Part shown: piece by piece, positions 1-9,640 of the stretch
How positions within the stretch are numbered: the stretch's first letter is position 1
Layout of the letters: each line of letters starts with the position of its first letter
Assembly (NCBI RefSeq): GCF_024756255.1
Contig: NZ_JANUHB010000006.1
Coordinates: forward strand, 186,001 to 250,000
Length of the DNA: 64,000 nucleotides
Direction: 5' to 3'
Source: Massilia agilis
Lineage (GTDB): Bacteria > Pseudomonadota > Gammaproteobacteria > Burkholderiales > Burkholderiaceae_D
Program-made: the position numbers and the translations under genes
The notes under the pieces: generated by a model
Told to the model about the DNA's origin: nothing
The model's input: the letters and a program-made list of their open reading frames with translations, nothing else
The model's database searches: none

Positions 1-1
1 C

Positions 2-2320
2 AACATCCCGGCCGGCGCGATCCAGCGCGTCGAGGTGCTCAAGGATGGCGCCTCGGCGATCTACGGCACCGACGCGATCGGCGGCGTCATCAACTTCATC
101 ACCCGCAAGGACTATACCGGCGTTGACCTGGCCGCATCGGCCGCCGGCACCCAGCACGGCGGCGCCGGCAAGCGCACCGCCAGCATCAGCGCCGGCACCG
201 GCGACCTGGCGCGCGACCGCTTCAACGTATTCGGCGTGCTGGACGTGCAGCAGCTGGACGCGCTGCGCTCCGGCCAGCGCAGCTTCATCGCCGAGCGCCC
301 GCTCGCCACCACCTTGCCGGCCCAGATGTCGAGCAATACCTACCCGGCCAACATCGACATGTCGACCGCGCAGCGCAAGGCGCTGATTGCCGCCGGCGTG
401 CTGCCTGCCGGAGCGACCGCGAACCGGATCAACCCGAGTTCGCCCGATTGCAACCCGCCCGCGACCGTGTATGCCGCCAAGGGCCCGGGCGGGGCGCTGG
501 GCTGCAGCTACGACTACATGGAAGACACCGAGATCTATCCGGACTCGCGCAAGGTGGGCTTCATCGGCCGCGCCACCTTCCAGCTGGACGCGGACAACCA
601 GCTGTTCGCGGAGCTGGTGCAGTCCGAAGCGAAGACCCGCTACGTGCTCTCGCCCAACCCGACGCGGGTGCGCAACTTCCCGGTCAGCCTGCTGCCCGAG
701 AAGTACCGCACGGTGCTGTCGGCGCCAGGGCTGCCCACCACCGTCAGCGGCCTGCGCTACCGGATGACCGAGGCCGGCAACCGCAGCAACGAAGTAACCA
801 GCACCGGCCAGCGCCTGGTGCTGGGCGCCACCGGCACCCTGTCCGGCTGGGACTACGACGCGGCCCTGTCGCGCGCCGAGAACCGCGCCACCGACAAGTA
901 CGTGAACGGCTACTTCCTGTTCGATAAATTCGACGCCGGCATCCGTTCGGGTGTCATCAATCCGTTCGGCCCGTCGTCGCAGGCCGGCAAGGACCTGTTC
1001 GCCGCGATCCGCGTCAACGACGAGGCGCGCAAGGCCAAGGGCGTGTCGACCTCGATCGACGGCAAGATGTCGCGCTCCTTGATGGCGCTGGAAGGCGGCG
1101 ACCTAGCGCTCGCGATCGGCGGCGAGCTGCGTCGCGAGAGCCAGAAGTTCACCCCGTCCGAGCTGCTCAAGTCGAACAACCTCGGTGGCGACCGCGACAG
1201 CACGCTGCCGGTCGGCACCCTGCTCGACGTGGAGACCGCCGACGCCAGCCGCAACGTGCGCTCCGTGTTCACCGAGGTGAACGCGCCGTTCACCAAGGAG
1301 CTGGAGATGCAGTTCGCGCTGCGTTACGACAGCTACAGCGAAGTGGGCAGCACCACCAATCCCAAGCTCGGCCTGCGCTGGCAGCCGCACAAGGCGCTGC
1401 TGGTGCGCGCCTCGGCCGGCACCGGCTTTCGCGCGCCGTCGTTGTCGGACCTGAAGCGCCCGACCATCTATGGCACCGCGGCCGGCTTCCTGACCGACCC
1501 GCAGTGCGTCAAGCAGGAAGGCAGCATCGACCTGTGCACCGACCAGTGGCCGGTCGAGCGCCGCTCGAACCCCAACCTCAAGCCGGAGAAGTCGCAGCAG
1601 TTCACGCTGGGCGCGGTGTTCGAGCTGGGCAAGCGCACCAACGTATCGGTCGATTACTGGAACATCCAGAAGAAGGACGTGATCAGCACCCTGGGCGAGC
1701 AGGTGATTACCGAGAACCCGGCGGCCTACAACGGCAAGTACATCCAGCGCGACAGCGACGGCTTCATCTCCAACATCCTGCTGATGAAGGAGAACCAGGG
1801 CCGGCTGAAGACCTCGGGCATCGACCTGGGCGGCGAATGGCGCAGCGAGCGCGGCGCCTGGGGCCGGTTCGGCGTGAACCTGTCCGGCACCTGGGTGCTG
1901 AAGTACGACCGCCAGTTCGGCCCGCAGGAGCCGTACCGCAGCAACCTGGGCGTATTCCTGAACGACCAGGTGATCCAGAAGTGGCGCCACCGCGTCAATT
2001 TCGAGTGGGACAGCGGGCCGTTCAGCCTGACCCTGGCGAACCAGTACTCGAGCGGCTACACCGACCAGAACACCACCTACGACCCGTACACCGACCAGCT
2101 GCTGGCGCCCAACCGCGTGAAGGCTTACTCGCTGTGGGACCTGACCGGTAGCTGGGCGATCACCAGGCAGCTCAAGCTGCGCGCCGGCGTGCTCAACCTG
2201 GCGGACACCAATCCGCCGTTCTCGAACCAGGCCTACTTCTTCCTGGCCGGGTACGACCCGAGCTACACCGACCCGCGCGGCCGCAGCGGCTTCGTCAGCC
2301 TGAACTACTCGTTCAAGTAA
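2..2320 (+). CDS. TonB-dependent outer-membrane receptor (5' end outside window)
   Basis: The reading frame is open from base 2, so the signal peptide, TonB box and first part of the plug lie outside the window. The first visible residues are the plug core (VEVLKDGASAIYG, then GGVINF). The remaining 700 or so residues are a beta-barrel with typical strand and periplasmic-turn patterns (TGFRAPSLSDL; NLADTNPPF near the C terminus) and an aromatic-rich end (YSFK). Receptors of this family import ligands across the outer membrane using TonB energy. The ligand cannot be read from the sequence. The next gene, 55 bases downstream on the same strand, encodes a secreted cyanophycinase, so import of peptide degradation products is a reasonable guess. 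The family call is firm; substrate unknown. Confidence 0.93.
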   Translation, partial: NIPAGAIQRVEVLKDGASAIYGTDAIGGVINFITRKDYTGVDLAASAAGTQHGGAGKRTASISAGTGDLARDRFNVFGVLDVQQLDALRSGQRSFIAERPLATTLPAQMSSNTYPANIDMSTAQRKALIAAGVLPAGATANRINPSSPDCNPPATVYAAKGPGGALGCSYDYMEDTEIYPDSRKVGFIGRATFQLDADNQLFAELVQSEAKTRYVLSPNPTRVRNFPVSLLPEKYRTVLSAPGLPTTVSGLRYRMTEAGNRSNEVTSTGQRLVLGATGTLSGWDYDAALSRAENRATDKYVNGYFLFDKFDAGIRSGVINPFGPSSQAGKDLFAAIRVNDEARKAKGVSTSIDGKMSRSLMALEGGDLALAIGGELRRESQKFTPSELLKSNNLGGDRDSTLPVGTLLDVETADASRNVRSVFTEVNAPFTKELEMQFALRYDSYSEVGSTTNPKLGLRWQPHKALLVRASAGTGFRAPSLSDLKRPTIYGTAAGFLTDPQCVKQEGSIDLCTDQWPVERRSNPNLKPEKSQQFTLGAVFELGKRTNVSVDYWNIQKKDVISTLGEQVITENPAAYNGKYIQRDSDGFISNILLMKENQGRLKTSGIDLGGEWRSERGAWGRFGVNLSGTWVLKYDRQFGPQEPYRSNLGVFLNDQVIQKWRHRVNFEWDSGPFSLTLANQYSSGYTDQNTTYDPYTDQLLAPNRVKAYSLWDLTGSWAITRQLKLRAGVLNLADTNPPFSNQAYFFLAGYDPSYTDPRGRSGFVSLNYSFK

Positions 2321-2333
2321 CAGGCACTTGCAA

Positions 2334-2360
2334 GCGGGTCCGGCGACGGGCCCGCTTTTT
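2334..2360 (+). terminator. Rho-independent terminator after the TonB receptor
   Basis: A 9-bp stem (2334-2342 with 2347-2355, one G-U pair) closes a GCGA loop and is followed by five T residues. It lies between the receptor stop and the cyanophycinase start, so the two genes are probably only partly co-transcribed. Confidence 0.75.
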
Positions 2361-2375
2361 CGTTGCGGAGGTACG

Positions 2376-3581
2376 ATGTTCAAGAGACTGTGCACGGCGC
2401 TGCTGCTGGCGCTGGCCTGCGCCAGCGCGCTGGCGGCCGAAGCGCCGAAAGGATCGCTGGTCATCATCGGCGGCGGACTGCGCGCCGACAATGCCCAGGT
2501 GTGGCAGAAGATCGTCGAGCTGGCCGGCGGCAAGGGCGCGCTCATCGCCGTGTTCCCGTCCGCCGCGCAGCACCCCGAGCAGTCGGGACGCAGCGCCGCG
2601 GAGCGCCTGAATCGCTACGGTGCGCGCGCCTTCGCGGTGCCGGTGGCGCCGCTGCTGGCCGGCACCGACGCGCGCAAAGCGGCCGACGATCCGTCCCTGG
2701 CCCAGGCCGTGCGCGATGCCGGCGGGGCCTACTTCGTGGGCGGCGACCAGGCGCGCATCACCGGCGCGCTGCGGCGTGCCGACGGCAGCAACACGGCGGT
2801 GCTGGACGCGCTGTGGTCGATGTACCGGCGCGGCGGCGTCATCGCGGGCACCAGCGCAGGCGCGGCCATCATGAGCAGCACCATGTTCCTCGATCCGCCG
2901 CCGATCCTGCCGATGCTCAAGCAGGGCATGGTCAAGGATGGCAAGGACGTGGCGCCGGGCCTTGGCTTCATCGGCGACGACGTGTTCGTGGACCAGCACC
3001 TGCTGATCCGCGGGCGCTTTGCGCGCATGCTGCCGGTGATGCTGGCCAAGCGCTACACGCTGGGCCTGGGAATCGACGAGAACACCGCAGCAGTCGTCGG
3101 CCCCACGCGCGACGTGACCGTGCTTGGCTACCGCGGCGCCATCGTGATCGACCTGGCGCAGGCCAGCACCGACCGCACGCAGCCGCAGTTCAACCTCTCC
3201 AACGCCCGCATCAGCTACCTGGACAGCGGCGACCGCTTCAACCTTGCCAGCCGCGCCTACACACCTGGGCCGGACAAGGCGCGTGCCGCGCTCGCCGTGC
3301 CCGAGCATCGCGGCCCGGTGTTCTTCCCCGACATCCTGGGCAACACGGCGGTGGTGAACCTGCTGGAGAAGCTGGCCGACAGCGACCAGCAGCAGGCCAT
3401 CGGGCTGGCCTTCGACGGGCCGCGCAGCGTGGCGCCGGAGCAGGGTTTCGAGTTCAGCTTCACGCGCAGGCCGGACGGCGAGTACGCGTCGCAGCGCGGC
3501 GAGGGCTGGTCGATATTCGACGTGAGGATGGACGTGCGGCCGGTGCGCATGAACCAGCCGCTGTACTCCACCGCGCCGTAA
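2376..3581 (+). CDS. Secreted cyanophycinase (peptidase S51 type)
   Basis: This 401-residue protein hydrolyses, by family, the storage polymer multi-L-arginyl-poly-L-aspartate to beta-Asp-Arg dipeptides. It starts with a clear Sec signal peptide (about residues 1-21, ALA/AEAP cleavage), so it should act outside the cytoplasm. The serine-nucleophile motif GTSAGA is present (Ser at about 160 of the precursor), as are GGDQARI upstream and the later conserved blocks DQHLLIRGRFARML and LGIDENTA. The chosen ATG has GCGGAGG about 6 bases upstream and gives the signal peptide; an upstream in-frame extension lacks both. It follows a TonB receptor, which suggests use of external cyanophycin. The C-terminal 100 residues resemble the usual extra domain of longer cyanophycinases. 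Confidence 0.9.
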   Translation: MFKRLCTALLLALACASALAAEAPKGSLVIIGGGLRADNAQVWQKIVELAGGKGALIAVFPSAAQHPEQSGRSAAERLNRYGARAFAVPVAPLLAGTDARKAADDPSLAQAVRDAGGAYFVGGDQARITGALRRADGSNTAVLDALWSMYRRGGVIAGTSAGAAIMSSTMFLDPPPILPMLKQGMVKDGKDVAPGLGFIGDDVFVDQHLLIRGRFARMLPVMLAKRYTLGLGIDENTAAVVGPTRDVTVLGYRGAIVIDLAQASTDRTQPQFNLSNARISYLDSGDRFNLASRAYTPGPDKARAALAVPEHRGPVFFPDILGNTAVVNLLEKLADSDQQQAIGLAFDGPRSVAPEQGFEFSFTRRPDGEYASQRGEGWSIFDVRMDVRPVRMNQPLYSTAP

Positions 3582-3596
3582 GGCCGGGCAGCCGGT

Positions 3597-4535
3597 TCAG
3601 GCGTTTTCCTTCGTGATGAACTCGCGCAGGTCCTCGAGCCGATGCGCCCAGAAAATCAGCAGCGGCGTGTCCTGGGCGTTGCTCACATAACGCGGGTTGA
3701 ATACGCCGCGCAGCACCGCCCCGGTCATGACCTGGTTGCCGAACTGGCTGCGCCAATTTTCCGCATCCTTCACCACTTCCTTGTTCAAACGCTTGCGGCT
3801 GTTGATCCCCGAGTTGGAGCTCTTACATTCCAGCACCAGGCGTTTTCGATTTCTCAGGCCGATGACGCAATCGCCGTTGTCGTGGCCCAGCGTGGCATTG
3901 GTCATGTAGAAGCCGGCTTGCGGCAGGTCTTCGGCTGATTCAATCGGCTCGCGCGGCGTTGGAACCCGCTGATAGTCCAGCGCCTTGAGCAAGTCCTCAA
4001 CCGCGCTTTCGAGATCCTTCTTTTCCTCGCTGCGCCGGTTGGCCTGGACGCGTTGCGCCGTCATTGCCACGGCGGTCGCGATCACCGCCGTCCTTCTCTG
4101 TTCCGGCGTTGCTGTTTGGTCCTCGAGAATCCAGGAGAACCGCTTGGGGTCCAGGGTCTGGTGAAGGAGGAATTGCAGTTGCTCGGCCAGTTCGCGGCTG
4201 CTGCGGATGGCTTTTCGCGAGACGCGCCCGGACAACAAAGTCCTCAGGTCGTCTTCCGAGACCGGCGGCGCGGTCAGATAGCGCAGCGCCGTGAACAACA
4301 TGGGGTTGCCGACAATGGAGCCAAGCAGCTCCTGGTCAACGGGACGGCGAAGCAGTTCGGGTAGCCGGTCAATCAGCGACGCGGCGGCCGTCTCCGCGCT
4401 GGTGAATTCGGAGACGTAGTCCTCGAGCGACTCGTCCAGCCGCCGAATGCGGAAGAGGCGCGTCGCTTCCGTGCAATCTGCCAGAATGTCTTCGTCGCTC
4501 CAGATGCGACCGTTCCTGGATAGTTGAATCACCAC
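3597..4535 (-). CDS. XamI-like type II restriction endonuclease
   Basis: This 312-residue protein has the layout of the XamI restriction endonuclease family: a helical N-terminal half with a NPMLFTALRYLTAPPVS block (about 77-93), then a PD-(D/E)XK-like core in the C-terminal third. Candidate catalytic residues are D222 (HDNGDC), E236 and K238 (VLECK). XamI itself cuts GTCGAC; the specificity here is inferred only. The start is GTG at 4535 (a second GTG follows directly). A purine-rich GGGGGGTGA overlapping the stop codon of the upstream methyltransferase serves as ribosome site, so the two are translationally linked, methylase first. Base composition is less GC-biased than the neighbours. An alternative is another PD-(D/E)XK nuclease. 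Confidence 0.78.
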   Translation of the reverse strand: MVIQLSRNGRIWSDEDILADCTEATRLFRIRRLDESLEDYVSEFTSAETAAASLIDRLPELLRRPVDQELLGSIVGNPMLFTALRYLTAPPVSEDDLRTLLSGRVSRKAIRSSRELAEQLQFLLHQTLDPKRFSWILEDQTATPEQRRTAVIATAVAMTAQRVQANRRSEEKKDLESAVEDLLKALDYQRVPTPREPIESAEDLPQAGFYMTNATLGHDNGDCVIGLRNRKRLVLECKSSNSGINSRKRLNKEVVKDAENWRSQFGNQVMTGAVLRGVFNPRYVSNAQDTPLLIFWAHRLEDLREFITKENA

Positions 4536-4544
4536 CGGCGTTGC

Positions 4545-6182
4545 TCACCCCCCGAAAAATTCTGCGTTCGGAATCCGGAGTCGCATGATCTCCGATGGCT
4601 CGAACTTGGTCAGTCCGCCGGCGTACACGCGCCCGGACTCCTTGCTGACATTCTTGTTGAGCCAATCGACCAATGCTACCAAATGTTCCTCGGTAAGGGG
4701 AGCTTTCGGGTATAAGCCATGGGCCACATTGATCAAGCGCGCGCCGGCGGCATTGATGGCAAAGACGGGCGGCCTCCTGCCCATGTAGGTGACCACAATA
4801 CTGGGCGCCACCGCCTGCATGTTCACGCGCCACCAAGGCGTGCGGTGTTCGGCGATATAACCCTTGTCTGCCTGTTGGGAACGCGCCCAGCGCAGGAACT
4901 CTTTAACCGGACCCAATTCACCGGACGGGAGCCCATCGAGCGAAGCGGGCAAATCCACCACCCGCCGCAGCGAACCCAAATCGTCGATGCGATTATCGGT
5001 GGCGCCGACAATATCGGCCGCATCGGTGATGGATGGGACCAGGAATTTTTCCGGCAGGCCGAACCGGTTTTCCTTCGTGACCCAGACCTTGTTCTTGCCG
5101 GTCACCTGGCCACGGCGCACCTTGAAAAAGTCACCCAGTTCTGGCCAGTCAGCCTTCACGGTGCGCGGCGTGGTGCGAACGAAACCGGACCACTTGCTTT
5201 CGCCTTTCGCCGCGCTCTTCGGTGTCGCCTTGCCGGCGCCGAGAAGCGCCAGTTCTTCCACACTGTCGATTGCCTTGAATTCGATGTCCTCGCTGTCAGA
5301 ACCAGGCGCAAAGCAGGTAATGCATGCCGAAACGAGTGCATCCTCGAATACGCGTACCGTGGGCGAGACGACAAAAACAGCTTTGCCGCCCAGGCCATTC
5401 GTCAACAAATCCCGCATCGACTGGCCGTAGTTCACATCGAGCCATTCCGAGGCGGTGATGAACACGCCAAGGTCGCCCGGGCGCGCCAGGTCGAGCACCT
5501 TTAAAAAGAAGTGCAGGTGGAGTCCCGCCAGCTTGCTCGCCGCGTGGCCGAGCGACTTCAGGCGGTCGCTATACCAGTTCTTCCAATCGGCGGCGATGTC
5601 ATGGTGGCGTACGTAAGGCGGGTTACCGATGAAAACGGTTCTGCCATCGATTTGAGGGAGCTCGAGCGCGCGAAAGTCCTGGATGCGAATCTCGATGCGA
5701 TCCTGCAGGCCCAGGACGCAGGCATTGGCCCGCAATAAAAGAGCAACCGCCGGGTCAAGTTCAACCGCTATCCCGCGCGCGTTGGGATTGCGCCGCAAGC
5801 CGGCAATCACATAGCGCCCGGTTCCCGCACCAGGATCGACGATACGGCAGATGTCCCCTTGCGATTCGGCCCATTGAAACATGCCGGTGACCGCCGCGAC
5901 CGGGGTAAAGGTCTGGCCACTGCTGCGCCTGAATTCAGGCGACAGGATATGGGAATAGGCCGAGCCCAGCGGGTCGGTGCCGCTTTCGATCGCGTTTCGG
6001 ACGGATGCGACCAGTTTGGGTGACACCTCGGTCCGGTGCTCGTCCACCACGGCGGTTTCCAGCGCCGTCAAACGCTCGCCGCCGGTGAGCGCAAACGCAA
6101 CGGAAACCAGGCTCCTGATGTTCAGCAGGTCGCCAAGATCCAGGTGCCCCTGGGCACTGTCATTGCTGCGTTCGTTGTTCAT
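4545..6182 (-). CDS. Adenine-specific DNA methyltransferase of the XamI-like R-M system
   Basis: This 545-residue class I SAM-dependent DNA methyltransferase carries the SAM-binding motif DPGAGTG (116-122) and the N6-adenine catalytic motif NPPY (187-190), the motif I before IV order of the gamma class. The C-terminal half (about 340-545) looks like a TaqI/Eco57I-type target-recognition region. It should protect host DNA from the endonuclease encoded 9 bases downstream. Frame upstream of ATG 6182 is open but has no ATG, GTG or TTG before an in-frame stop at the promoter, so this start is preferred, despite only a weak ribosome site (GGAAA). A consensus TATAAT and an exact LexA-type palindrome lie about 80 bases upstream. 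The operon sits between cyanophycinase and uvrA and may be acquired. Confidence 0.88.
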   Translation of the reverse strand: MNNERSNDSAQGHLDLGDLLNIRSLVSVAFALTGGERLTALETAVVDEHRTEVSPKLVASVRNAIESGTDPLGSAYSHILSPEFRRSSGQTFTPVAAVTGMFQWAESQGDICRIVDPGAGTGRYVIAGLRRNPNARGIAVELDPAVALLLRANACVLGLQDRIEIRIQDFRALELPQIDGRTVFIGNPPYVRHHDIAADWKNWYSDRLKSLGHAASKLAGLHLHFFLKVLDLARPGDLGVFITASEWLDVNYGQSMRDLLTNGLGGKAVFVVSPTVRVFEDALVSACITCFAPGSDSEDIEFKAIDSVEELALLGAGKATPKSAAKGESKWSGFVRTTPRTVKADWPELGDFFKVRRGQVTGKNKVWVTKENRFGLPEKFLVPSITDAADIVGATDNRIDDLGSLRRVVDLPASLDGLPSGELGPVKEFLRWARSQQADKGYIAEHRTPWWRVNMQAVAPSIVVTYMGRRPPVFAINAAGARLINVAHGLYPKAPLTEEHLVALVDWLNKNVSKESGRVYAGGLTKFEPSEIMRLRIPNAEFFGG

Positions 6183-6258
6183 ATCGACGAGTGTTTCCAG
6201 CCGCTGAGTGGAAAGCAGCCGGCGCAGCGCAATGGCACCGGCATTCAGGCAAAGGCTC

Positions 6259-6295
6259 GCGCATTATACTGTAATTTTGTACAGTAATAATGCGC
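6259..6295 (-). promoter_or_regulatory. SOS (LexA) box overlapping the R-M operon promoter
   Basis: Bases 6267-6286 read TACTGT-N8-ACAGTA, matching the enterobacterial LexA consensus at all fixed positions. The box is part of a longer near-perfect inverted repeat, 6259-6295 (GCGCATTAT arms, one-base slip). Read leftwards, TATAAT occupies 6268-6263, so the operator lies just upstream of and partly over the -10; the -35 is poor. The predicted start near 6256 would leave a leader of about 74 bases before the methyltransferase. No gene starts rightwards from here, and uvrA ends at 6333 on the same strand, so the R-M operon is the only sensible target. Confidence 0.72.
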
Positions 6296-6332
6296 AGCCT
6301 CGTTGCGTTAGCGCATCATAATTTCGAAACGC

Positions 6333-9179
<2,847 letters not shown>

Positions 9180-9607
9180 TAATCTTCTTAGCTGGCTTTC
9201 GAATTAATGTGGGGCCGGCGCACGCAAGGCAAACGGTGAGCGGGCCAACGGGGAGAACCCATAACTATAGCTGGTTTTTTTCTCGCCCGTAATTTGCGGT
9301 CCCGGTCGGAAGGCCAGCGATTGCAACCCTGCAATGCACTCTTGCAAATACCGGCGAGAGCAGGCGGGCAGGGAAAGCTGCAGATGGTGCGCTTCAAGTA
9401 TTTTCCAATGACAAATCCACCAGAACGCGCAAATAAAGTTGCTCGTGGGCGAGGCTGAAACAGGGCTTGCCGCCCGGTTGACGCACCTCCAACTCTGCCT
9501 TTTTTGCTTGCGTATCATGCGACGCCAGCCGATGCATGTTTGGCTACGTCCGGGCGTCGCCCTGCGCGCTAGCGGCCATTGCATCAATCCATCCACGAGG
9601 GATTGCC
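9180..9607. other. Divergent intergenic region between uvrA and the glycosylation operon
   Basis: No convincing gene lies here; the open frames in it have no ribosome site and no recognisable protein. A possible leftward -10 (TATAGT, near 9264) could serve uvrA, but its -35 is poor. TTGCAA repeats occur around 9323-9350. No clear rightward promoter could be picked. Confidence 0.4.
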
Positions 9608-9640
9608 GTGTCTTCCAGTGTCATGCCAAGCCATCCATGA
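9608..9640 (+). CDS. Possible 10-codon leader peptide overlapping the GT-C start
   Basis: A GTG at 9608 is preceded by a good ribosome site (GAGGGA, 5-base spacing) and opens a 10-codon frame (MSSSVMPSHP). Its TGA overlaps the ATG of the downstream membrane protein as ATGA at 9637. The downstream ATG has no ribosome site of its own, so translation of the leader could deliver ribosomes to it. No regulatory codon run (such as repeated Leu or Trp) is seen. It may simply be chance. Confidence 0.3.
   Translation: MSSSVMPSHP

Noticed and set aside
1103..2545. A 480-codon frame opposite the TonB receptor
   Set aside because: It lies across a strong coding gene and a terminator, and reads as low-complexity Ala/Arg/Leu/Val sequence.
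9180..9430. A LexA box for uvrA, expected by analogy with E. coli
   Set aside because: No CTGT-N8-ACAG was found in the upstream region; only the R-M promoter has one.
9204..9596. A 130-codon frame leftward in the uvrA upstream region
   Set aside because: No ribosome site, no family likeness, mixed Trp/Cys-rich composition and overlap with the expected uvrA promoter.
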